Part shown: positions 1 through 5,281 of the stretch, one piece after another
Layout of the letters: each line of letters begins with the position of its first letter
How positions within the stretch are numbered: position 1 is the first letter of the stretch
Position numbers and translations under genes: made by a program
Assembly (NCBI GenBank): GCA_900755895.1
Contig: CAAEIG010000223.1
Location: forward strand, 1-10,702
Origin: Clostridia bacterium
GTDB lineage: Bacteria > Bacillota > Clostridia > Oscillospirales > Acutalibacteraceae
Length of the DNA stretch: 10,702 nucleotides
Direction of reading: 5' to 3'
The notes under the pieces: generated by a model
Seen by the model: only the letters and a program-made list of their open reading frames with translations
Databases searched by the model: none
Told to the model about the DNA's origin: nothing

Positions 1-99
1 ACAATGCTTATCTTTTGGTCTTTGGTTCGGAATAGTGTAGTGCTGGCGGTCTATCTCTTGTTTTCGGTTGCTTGCTTCCTTACCGTACATGAGCATTAG
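1..99 (+). CDS. C-terminal end of an unidentified membrane protein (partial)
   Basis: Frame 1 is open from the window edge to a TAG at 97-99 and encodes about 32 residues. The stretch around SVVLAVYLLFSVACFLTV would form one membrane helix. The gene would begin left of the window. The same frame stays open after the TAG to a TGA at 205-207, giving a polar segment (about 35 residues, including QQAVQIWRPSQQAKEEES) that also reads like protein. The TAG could therefore be a nonsense mutation in a longer gene rather than its natural end. An ATG at 4-6 exists, but no ribosome site is visible. No family recognised. Support is only an open frame and hydrophobic composition over a short length. Confidence 0.3.
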   Translation, partial: TMLIFWSLVRNSVVLAVYLLFSVACFLTVHEH

Positions 100-331
100 G
101 AATCGGAATCTCAGCAGGCAGTGCAAATCTGGCGTCCTTCGCAGCAGGCTAAAGAGGAAGAAAGTATCAATTCTACATGGAATACGCATTTCGCAAACAG
201 TACATGAGTGTGGGAAATTTCATCCTCAAACGGTCTTTTATTGATATGGATTATGTGTATGGCTGCTGATGTATTCGGAATTTCCAAATCCAATGGAATT
301 TGAAGGAAGATGAGGAACCCTGGAGAAAGGA

Positions 332-356
332 AAAATCCCAGAGTCTTGGCCGTTTT
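332..356 (+). repeat. Dispersed repeat block, copy 1
   Basis: This 25-base block (core CCAGAGTCTTGGCCGTTTT) matches 4455-4479 at 23 of 25 positions. Two more blocks are shared by the same two intergenic regions. TCTAAGAAAATC is identical at 434-445 and 4433-4444, and GTGCGGTGGGGAG is identical at 544-556 and 4497-4509. Block order differs between the regions, so this is not one simple collinear duplication. It could be a decayed genome-wide intergenic repeat. Confidence 0.5.
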
Positions 357-478
357 TGAAAATTCGGCAAAGAAAAAAGGCGGGAATTTCCAGGTAGGGA
401 AATCCGCGGGGGACAGCAAAATTCTAACGGGATTCTAAGAAAATCCCCGTAGAAAACCGGTAGAACCAGAGGCAAAAG

Positions 479-526
479 CACCCCCCAAAACCCACACGTG
501 GGCAGTGCGGATTTTGGGGGTGTTTT
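479..526 (+). terminator. Terminator-like hairpin, possibly bidirectional
   Basis: CACCCCCCAAAA (479-490) pairs with TTTTGGGGGTG (512-522), with one bulged C. Inside, CCCA (491-494) can pair with TGGG (499-502). Four Ts follow at 523-526, and the opposite strand also ends in a short T run. The T tracts are short and no gene clearly ends just upstream, so it may be a structured leader or repeat rather than a working terminator. Confidence 0.45.
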
Positions 527-712
527 AGCGGGACAGTCTCCATGTGCGGTGGGGAGGAGGGTTTTTCCGTGTAATCTGTGTCCGGAAGATTTCATTTCCT
601 GGTTGCTATCGTGATGTTTTGTCTCTATTTGTATTGGGGGGTGAAATGTGTCCTGACAACTTGAAACTAGAGCTTTGGAAAGTTTAATGGGAAACAGAAG
701 TAAGGATTCGTT

Positions 713-742
713 TTGCTTCTGTCCCATTCCTTGTGATATAAT
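713..742 (+). promoter_or_regulatory. Probable sigma-A promoter of the lysR gene
   Basis: A perfect TATAAT lies at 737-742, with a weaker TTGCTT at 713-718 and an 18-base spacer. Transcription would start near 749, about 40 bases before the lysR ATG. The weak -35 suggests modest expression, as expected for a regulator. Confidence 0.55.
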
Positions 743-755
743 GATCGAAATTGTA

Positions 756-776
756 TTCTCAAACTGCGATTGAGAA
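756..776. promoter_or_regulatory. Perfect 7-bp inverted repeat in the lysR leader
   Basis: TTCTCAA (756-762) and TTGAGAA (770-776) are perfect inverted repeats around a 7-base centre. The dyad begins roughly 7 bases after the expected transcription start and ends at the edge of the GAAAGGGGG ribosome site (775-782). It could be an operator for autoregulation. It could instead form an RNA hairpin close enough to hinder ribosome access. It does not fit the T-N11-A pattern of the box before the downstream operon. Confidence 0.4.
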
Positions 777-788
777 AGGGGGCCTAGT

Positions 789-1670
789 ATGCTTCGCCAA
801 ATTCGATATTTTCAATCGGTGGTGCACAACAACAGTTTTTCAGAAGCGGCGGAGGAGTGCCATATCTCACAATCTGCCATCTCCCAGCAAATCAAGGCAT
901 TGGAGCAGGAACTGGGCTTTTCTCTGCTGGAACGGCATAATCGGAAATTTGTGTTGACTTCTGCGGGGGAACACTTTTATAAAAAGAGTCTGGTGCTGAT
1001 CGCGGATTATGAGCAGATGTGCAACGAAGCCGCTAAGATTGCCCGCGGAGAGGAAGCAATTCTAAAAATCGGGTACCTGCGCAGTCATAACAGCCCGGAG
1101 GTTCATCAGGCGTTAGAGGAATTTTCAGAAAAGTATCCTCAGGTTGACCTTCAACTGTTGTACGGAAACCATGAGGAATTGTTTGATCTACTGCGTACCG
1201 GCGGTGCGGATCTGGTACTCAACGATCAGCGCCGTGCTTTTTCCGATGAATATGTCAATTTGATTTTAGCCACCTATAAAATGTATATTGAATTAGCTGC
1301 CCGAAACCCTGTGGCAGAACTTCCTTCTGTGACCGTACAGGAATTGAAAAACATTCCCTGTATCTTGGTGGCATCCAAAGAACAGCAAGCCACGGAAAAA
1401 GAGTTCTACCAGACCATCATCGGCATACAGGGTGAAATCGTCTATGCGGAGAATCTGGAGGAGGCGCGCATGATGGTCATTAGCGGGCAGGGCTTTTTGC
1501 CTGTGGAAGGCAGCGGGTCAACTATGACCTTTGGCGCTTCCATCCGCCGTGTTCCCCTTTGCCGAGGAGAGGAACAGATTACCCGCAACTACTGCCTGTT
1601 CTGGAAAAAGGACAACTCCGGATATTATGTGGAGGAGTTTGCGGATATTCTGAAACATAAATTTGAATAG
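789..1670 (+). CDS. LysR-family transcriptional regulator
   Basis: The 293-residue protein has the usual length and layout of a LysR regulator. An N-terminal winged helix-turn-helix occupies about residues 1-60 (FSEAAEECHISQSAISQQIK holds the recognition helix, followed by LEQELGFSLLERHNRK). A linker helix follows, then a periplasmic-binding-protein-like effector domain from about residue 90 to the end. These proteins act as cytoplasmic tetramers that usually activate a nearby operon when a small ligand binds; the ligand cannot be predicted here. ATG 789 is preceded by a strong GAAAGGGGG ribosome site, which favours it over the out-of-frame ATG at 751. A terminator follows directly (1691-1719). 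A LysR-type box then precedes the redox operon, the likely target. The link to the operon is inferred from position and site geometry. Confidence 0.93.
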   Translation: MLRQIRYFQSVVHNNSFSEAAEECHISQSAISQQIKALEQELGFSLLERHNRKFVLTSAGEHFYKKSLVLIADYEQMCNEAAKIARGEEAILKIGYLRSHNSPEVHQALEEFSEKYPQVDLQLLYGNHEELFDLLRTGGADLVLNDQRRAFSDEYVNLILATYKMYIELAARNPVAELPSVTVQELKNIPCILVASKEQQATEKEFYQTIIGIQGEIVYAENLEEARMMVISGQGFLPVEGSGSTMTFGASIRRVPLCRGEEQITRNYCLFWKKDNSGYYVEEFADILKHKFE

Positions 1671-1690
1671 TTCTTCGGTTTGACTTATAG

Positions 1691-1719
1691 CTGCTCTCGC
1701 TCTGCGAGGGCAGTTTTTT
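1691..1719 (+). terminator. Rho-independent terminator of lysR
   Basis: CTGCTCTCGC (1691-1700) pairs with GCGAGGGCAG (1704-1713) with a single T-G wobble and a 3-base loop, followed by six Ts (1714-1719). It lies 20 bases after the lysR stop codon and separates lysR from the downstream operon. Confidence 0.9.
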
Positions 1720-1722
1720 CGT

Positions 1723-1737
1723 ATAAGATAAACTTAT
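1723..1737. promoter_or_regulatory. LysR-type binding box upstream of the redox operon
   Basis: ATAAGATAAACTTAT has perfect 5-bp arms (ATAAG/CTTAT) around a 5-base centre and satisfies the LysR consensus T-N11-A (T1724, A1736). Its centre at 1730 is about 64 bases upstream of the start predicted from the promoter at 1759-1787. That matches the classic recognition site of LysR activators near -65. The adjacent lysR gene is the obvious candidate regulator. Confidence 0.65.
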
Positions 1738-1758
1738 CCAATGCGGCTGAAACTCAAA

Positions 1759-1787
1759 TTGATAGAATCCACGGGGATTTTTATAAT
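1759..1787 (+). promoter_or_regulatory. Near-consensus sigma-A promoter of the redox operon
   Basis: TTGATA (1759-1764) and TATAAT (1782-1787) are separated by exactly 17 bases. Transcription should begin near 1794, followed by AAAAGGAG (1803-1810) and the first ATG at 1819. The promoter also shows that an in-frame ATG at 1741 lies upstream of the transcription start and cannot be the real start. Confidence 0.8.
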
Positions 1788-1818
1788 GGAAGCAGACCAA
1801 TCAAAAGGAGAGTCTGCA

Positions 1819-2349
1819 ATGAAGATCCTGATTGTCAGTTCCAGTCCCCGAAAGGGTGGAAATTCCGATGTGCTCTGCGACCAGTTTGTCAAAGGCGCAG
1901 CAGAGGCGGGACACGAAGTTGAAAAAGTGAGTCTGCGGGAAAAGCAGTTATCCCCCTGCCAGGCCTGCTACGCTTGCATGGAGAACCATGTCTGTGCCAT
2001 CGACGACGATATGACAGAGATTTTCTCAAAGCTGGTGGCTGCCGACGTCATTGTACTGGCATCGCCTGTGTACTTTTATTCTGTGTGCAGCCAGATGAAG
2101 ATGTTGATCGATCGCTGCCTGGTCAATCACAAGGCCATTGCAAACAAGCAGTTTTATTTTATTATCACCGCTGCCGATCCGCAGCATAACGCCGGGGACG
2201 AGACACTGGCAGCATTCCGGGGATTTCTGCGCTGCCTGCCGGATGCGAAAGAAGCCGGTGTGATTTATGGCACCGGTACCTGGGATAAAGGAGATGTCTA
2301 TCAGCACCCGGCTTATGCCCAGGCTTATGAGATGGGAAAACAGATGTAA
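1819..2349 (+). CDS. Iron-sulfur flavoprotein (Isf-like NADPH-dependent FMN reductase family)
   Basis: The 176-residue protein starts with a flavodoxin-like strand and FMN-phosphate loop (MKILIVSSSPRKGGNS, residues 1-16). Four cysteines follow at 47, 50, 53 and 59 in a CX2CX2CX5C pattern, the compact motif that holds a [4Fe-4S] cluster in archaeal and clostridial iron-sulfur flavoproteins. ASPVYFYSVCSQMKMLIDR (about residues 80-98) is the second flavin-binding loop typical of the family. The likely role is cytoplasmic electron transfer between ferredoxin or NAD(P)H and an acceptor; the acceptor is unknown. It is the first gene of the operon. ATG 1819 is chosen over the in-frame ATG 1741 because AAAAGGAG lies 8 bases before it and the promoter lies between the two. 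Its stop codon overlaps the next gene's ribosome site. Confidence 0.85.
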   Translation: MKILIVSSSPRKGGNSDVLCDQFVKGAAEAGHEVEKVSLREKQLSPCQACYACMENHVCAIDDDMTEIFSKLVAADVIVLASPVYFYSVCSQMKMLIDRCLVNHKAIANKQFYFIITAADPQHNAGDETLAAFRGFLRCLPDAKEAGVIYGTGTWDKGDVYQHPAYAQAYEMGKQM

Positions 2350-2362
2350 GGAGGAACACAGC

Positions 2363-3472
2363 ATGGAAAATATCAAAAAGAATTTTGGATTTGGGTGTAT
2401 GCGCCTGCCCATGAAAGACGGCGAAGTGGACACAGAACAGACCTGCCGGATGGTGGACGCTTTTCTGGAAAACGGCTTCAACTACTTTGATACGGCCCAT
2501 GGCTATCTGGACGGCAAAAGCGAGACCGCTTTGAAAACCTGCCTGACCAGCCGTTATCCCCGTGATCGCTATATCCTCACGGATAAGCTCACCAACTTTT
2601 TCTTCAACAAGCAGGAGGACATCCGTCCGCTGTTTCAGAGCCAGTTGGAAGCCTGCGGCGTGGATTATTTCGATTTCTATCTGATGCATGCACAGGGGGC
2701 AGATAAGTTTGCGTACTTCAAGAAATGCCACGCTTATGAGACAGCGCTGGAGCTGAAAGCCGAGGGAAAAATCCGGCACTTCGGCATCTCCTTCCATGAC
2801 CGGGCGGAGGTGCTGGAACAGATTTTGACCGAGTATCCCCAGGTGGAAGTGGTACAGATCCAGTTCAACTACCTGGACTATGAGGACCCCGCTGTGGAGA
2901 GCCGCAAATGCTATGAGGTCTGCCGCAAACACGGCAAGCCGATTATCGTTATGGAGCCGGTAAAGGGTGGCACTTTGGCAAACCTGCCGGAGCAGGCACA
3001 GTCTGTTTTGGATGAACTGGGCGGCGGTTCCGCCGCAAGCTACGCCATCCGCTATGCTGCCGGATTTGATGGCATGATGATGGTGCTCTCCGGCATGAGC
3101 AGTATGGAGCAGATGGAGGAAAACATCAGCTTCATGAAGGACTTTCGTCCGCTGGACCACAAGGAACTGGAGGCCATTGATAAGGTGCGGGACATCTATC
3201 ACTCCATGAATTTGATTCCCTGCACCGCTTGCCGCTACTGCGTGGCCGGATGTCCCCAACATATCTCCATCCCCGACCTGCTGGCGGTCATGAACACCAA
3301 GCAGATTCATCACGACTGGAATGCTGATTATTACTACAACGTTGTCCATACCGGCGGAGGAAAAGGCAAGGCGTCCGATTGTATCCAGTGTGGAAAATGC
3401 GAAAAAGCCTGCCCCCAACATCTACCCATCCGCAAATTGTTGGTGGATGTGGCAAAGGAATTTGAAAAGTAA
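2363..3472 (+). CDS. Aldo/keto reductase with C-terminal double [4Fe-4S] ferredoxin domain
   Basis: The 369-residue protein combines an aldo/keto reductase barrel (about 1-280) with a ferredoxin tail. The expected catalytic tetrad is visible: D43 and Y48 in FDTAHGYLDGKSE, K75 in TDKL, H109 in LMHAQG. Two clostridial-ferredoxin motifs follow, CTACRYCVAGCP (287-298) and CIQCGKCEKACP (340-351), each able to hold a [4Fe-4S] cluster. This is the architecture of the COG1453 oxidoreductase group and the length is normal. It probably reduces a carbonyl compound, or runs in reverse, exchanging electrons with ferredoxin-like partners; the substrate is not evident. TAAGGAGG overlaps the previous gene's stop and sits 8 bases before ATG 2363, so the two genes are translated from one message. 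Long minus-strand frames across the gene are shadows. Confidence 0.93.
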   Translation: MENIKKNFGFGCMRLPMKDGEVDTEQTCRMVDAFLENGFNYFDTAHGYLDGKSETALKTCLTSRYPRDRYILTDKLTNFFFNKQEDIRPLFQSQLEACGVDYFDFYLMHAQGADKFAYFKKCHAYETALELKAEGKIRHFGISFHDRAEVLEQILTEYPQVEVVQIQFNYLDYEDPAVESRKCYEVCRKHGKPIIVMEPVKGGTLANLPEQAQSVLDELGGGSAASYAIRYAAGFDGMMMVLSGMSSMEQMEENISFMKDFRPLDHKELEAIDKVRDIYHSMNLIPCTACRYCVAGCPQHISIPDLLAVMNTKQIHHDWNADYYYNVVHTGGGKGKASDCIQCGKCEKACPQHLPIRKLLVDVAKEFEK

Positions 3473-3484
3473 AGGGAACGCAAG

Positions 3485-3660
3485 ATGGCGAAACTTGCTG
3501 TGTTTTATTCGCGGGCTGATGAAAATTACTTTGGCGGGCAGTATCGCTTTGTCGAGGTCGGCAATACGGAAAAGGTGGCGCAAATGATTGGAGATGCAAC
3601 GGGGCGGAACTGTTCAAAGTCCACCAGAAAGAACCCTACTCTCCCGAAAAGAACTTGTGA
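3485..3660 (+). pseudogene. Frameshifted and truncated flavodoxin relic
   Basis: The start MAKLAVFYSRADENYFGG, then a VEVGNTEKVAQMIGDATG segment with the FMN-phosphate loop, is typical of a roughly 165-residue flavodoxin (Flavodoxin_4-like). After about 40 codons the frame breaks at the G run 3601-3604. Restoring one G continues the family sequence as AELFKVHQKEPYSPEKN, which then hits TGA at 3658-3660. The original frame ends at TAG/TAA-type stops by 3673 with an unrelated tail. The C-terminal two thirds, including the second flavin loop, is missing. The gene has therefore suffered at least a one-base loss and a deletion. It lies 12 bases after the reductase and 55 before an intact flavodoxin, so the operon probably once had two flavodoxins. 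An error in the G run could be a sequencing artefact, but the deletion could not. Confidence 0.8.
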
Positions 3661-3715
3661 TGTGCTGGCTTAATCAATAATGACCAGCATGTAAACAGGA
3701 AGGAGCGAATGTAAA

Positions 3716-4216
3716 ATGAGCAAACAAATGTTGATTGTATTCTACTCTTGGTCAAACGGCAACACAGAACGAGTTGCCAAGATGCTCCAAAAAGCTACCG
3801 GGGCGGACATGGTGCAGATCGAGACGGTCATTCCTTATACCGGCAGCTATGATGATGTGGTACAGCAAGGCCAGGAGGAAGTCCGGCGCGGTTACGAGCC
3901 GGAGATCAAGCCGCTGGATGTTGATATTCGGAACTATGATGTGATCGCTGTTGGCACGCCGACCTGGTGGTACACCATGGCTCCCGCAGTTCTTGCATTT
4001 TTGCACCAGCAGGACTGGGACGGAAAAATCGTGGTTCCGTTTCAGACCCACGGCGGCTGGCCGGGTCATGTGCTGGAGGACATTGCTGCCGCCTGCTGTG
4101 GCAGTGAGGTTACGTGCGAGATGCAGGTAAAATTTGATTCTACCGGTGGGGATCATCTGGAAACGCCGGAAGCTCAAGTCGAAGCATGGGTGCAAAAGGT
4201 AAAAGCTCTTCTCTAA
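3716..4216 (+). CDS. Flavodoxin (Flavodoxin_4-like)
   Basis: This 166-residue cytoplasmic protein has the full flavodoxin layout. The phosphate-binding loop is in FYSWSNGNTERVAKML (9-24). The FMN-ring loop is in GTPTWWYTMAPAV (80-92), and a THGGWPGH loop lies at 111-118. It would bind FMN and carry one or two electrons, here plausibly between the iron-sulfur flavoprotein and ferredoxin-tailed reductase encoded upstream. That partnership is inferred from the operon only. ATG 3716 is preceded by AGGAAGGAG about 10 bases upstream. It is the last intact gene of the operon. Some proteins of this type are annotated as NAD(P)H-dependent oxidoreductases, and sequence alone does not separate these roles. 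Confidence 0.88.
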   Translation: MSKQMLIVFYSWSNGNTERVAKMLQKATGADMVQIETVIPYTGSYDDVVQQGQEEVRRGYEPEIKPLDVDIRNYDVIAVGTPTWWYTMAPAVLAFLHQQDWDGKIVVPFQTHGGWPGHVLEDIAAACCGSEVTCEMQVKFDSTGGDHLETPEAQVEAWVQKVKALL

Positions 4217-4590
4217 AAGAAGATCAGACAGAAAAAAGAAACTGTAATGAAAAATGTGATGCTATCGGCGAGTTTAATGGCCCCTGTGGAGACTTCTACA
4301 AAAACATGTTTGGCAAGTGTCCTGCTGGACGTCCCGGTACGACGGATAAGGTGCCCCATGATACGGAGAAATACGGGGAGGAAGGTGTATGCGGATTTCG
4401 TTTTTATTGGCCATGGCAAGGATTAGACCTGGTCTAAGAAAATCTGTAGGGGCTAAAATTCCAGAGTTTTGGCCGTTTTGACGGGATAGGTTCTCGGTGC
4501 GGTGGGGAGTATATTTCCTTTCGCGTGGGGATGGGAAAAGCGATGGAAAAAGCCTGGGGGTCGATGGGAAAATAGACGAATAGGGGAGGA
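4217..4590. other. Gene-free stretch between convergent operons, partly decayed
   Basis: No gene is supported. A frame at 4247-4432 (start MKNVMLSASLMAPVETSTK) and a +1 frame through 4437 (GPCGDFYKNMFGKCPAGR) each look briefly protein-like but belong to no family I recognise. That pattern suits a decayed gene. From 4433 to 4509 the sequence shares three blocks with the region left of lysR. The flavodoxin operon (+) and the SUKH gene (-) converge here, yet I find no clear stem with a T tract. Confidence 0.4.
4455..4479 (+). repeat. Dispersed repeat block, copy 2
   Basis: This is the second copy of the 25-base block at 332-356, with two C-to-T differences. It is flanked by the other shared blocks at 4433-4444 and 4497-4509. 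The total span here (77 bases) is much shorter than on the left (332-556), which includes the hairpin at 479-526 absent here. Confidence 0.5.
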
Positions 4591-5052
4591 TCAAATTTCC
4601 CCCTTATAGTACCGGGTGATAAAGCCCGTCAAGCTGGAGGCAACGGGTCTCCAGCAGCATGGTTCGCCAATGTCTTCGTGCTCCCAAAGGTAAATGGTGC
4701 CGGAATTCACCAGACCGTTGGAATCGGCGCGATAGCCGTAATAGTCACCACAGCCGTTTGTGGCGAAGAAGACAAACCGGTCGACTCGATCCAGGTATTC
4801 TTTCTCACTGAAATCATCGCGAAATAAGGGAAGTAAAATTGTCCGGTTCCGCTCCACGTTCTCTATCATTTGCTGCGCGGATAAAAGACACCAGCTGTCC
4901 CCGTTTAGCTCTTGCAGCAACTCTTTCAATTCCCTTGGAAAAGGATGTCCCACCGCCTCTTCAGCAGCTTTGATCTCTTCCTCAAGGCAAGGGGGCTGGA
5001 TTTTTACCCATCTGTTTCCCTGGGATAGCTGTAAAATCAATTCTTGGTACAT
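4591..5052 (-). CDS. SUKH-family (SMI1/KNR4) protein, possible immunity protein
   Basis: The 153-residue protein matches the SUKH fold. It has an N-terminal helix with EEEIKAAEEAVGHPFPRELK (about 24-43), the hallmark ELLQELNGDSW turn, a central RDDFSEKEYLDRVDRFVFFA strand region, an NGCGDYYGYRADS turn (about 98-110) and a final IYLWEHEDIGEP strand with an amphipathic end. Bacterial SUKH proteins are often immunity proteins against polymorphic or contact-dependent toxins, but many have unknown roles. No toxin is visible nearby, so the immunity role is only a family-level possibility. ATG 5052 lies two bases after the stop of a small upstream frame, with GAGGT as a weak ribosome site, so translation may be coupled. 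The upstream partner is a TPR protein on the same strand. Confidence 0.82.
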   Translation of the reverse strand: MYQELILQLSQGNRWVKIQPPCLEEEIKAAEEAVGHPFPRELKELLQELNGDSWCLLSAQQMIENVERNRTILLPLFRDDFSEKEYLDRVDRFVFFATNGCGDYYGYRADSNGLVNSGTIYLWEHEDIGEPCCWRPVASSLTGFITRYYKGEI

Positions 5053-5054
5053 AA

Positions 5055-5250
5055 CTACCTCGTTGGTTTAAAAAAGTTTTCTTGGACGGCGAACATGAAT
5101 TTGCCCATCTTCTGCTGGGAATCACTGTCAGTCTCCCAGACAGAAAGCTCTTCCCAATCGTTACTGTCACCGTATCGCCGGAGATACTCATGTCCGCCGT
5201 CCACGGCGCAGGTGCCGCACTTGTCGGATTTTATTGACTAGAATCGTCAT
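5055..5250 (-). pseudogene. Small CxxC protein, apparently frameshifted
   Basis: On the minus strand the frame 5237-5055 encodes 60 coherent residues: KSDKCGTCAVDGG (a CxxC that could bind zinc), then HEYLRRYGDSNDWEELSV and a helical end QQKMGKFMFAVQENFFKPTR. It has no ATG near its start. An ATG at 5250 in the neighbouring frame gives MTILVNK and joins it if one A of the A4 run (5229-5232 on the + strand) is removed, yielding 64 residues. The gene therefore looks frameshifted, or the run causes slippage. Alternatively translation begins at an internal GTG. Its stop sits two bases before the SUKH start and its ATG is 31 bases after the TPR gene's end, so it belongs to that transcript. Family not recognised. 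Confidence 0.5.
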
Positions 5251-5281
5251 GATGATACCGCCTAGATGCAAGACTACAGGG

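Larger units (their letters stand above)
100..712. other. Long intergenic stretch with degraded sequence, repeats and a hairpin
   Basis: I see no convincing complete gene here. Positions 100-207 continue the frame of the partial gene at the left edge. A 42-codon frame at 310-438 starts MRNPGERKNPRV but matches nothing I know and overlaps a repeat. Two minus-strand frames (111-419 and 251-727) lack ribosome sites and have low-complexity, non-protein-like translations. The stretch holds a terminator-like hairpin (479-526) and three short blocks, at 332-356, 434-445 and 544-556, that recur near 4433-4509. It looks like decayed or non-coding DNA. Confidence 0.5.

Noticed and set aside
251..727. 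A 158-codon minus-strand open frame left of lysR
   Set aside because: No ribosome site, a low-complexity Pro/Phe/Leu-rich translation, and it crosses both the hairpin and the lysR promoter.
1741..1818. Upstream ATG extension of the iron-sulfur flavoprotein
   Set aside because: It lies upstream of the predicted transcription start, and a good ribosome site precedes ATG 1819.
2165..3421. A 418-codon minus-strand open frame across the aldo/keto reductase
   Set aside because: It is antisense to a gene with intact catalytic and cluster motifs, has no ribosome site, and its translation resembles no family. It is a composition shadow.
5258..5270. Terminator between the TPR gene and the small CxxC gene
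   Set aside because: No stem followed by Ts could be found, so the three minus-strand genes are kept as one transcript.
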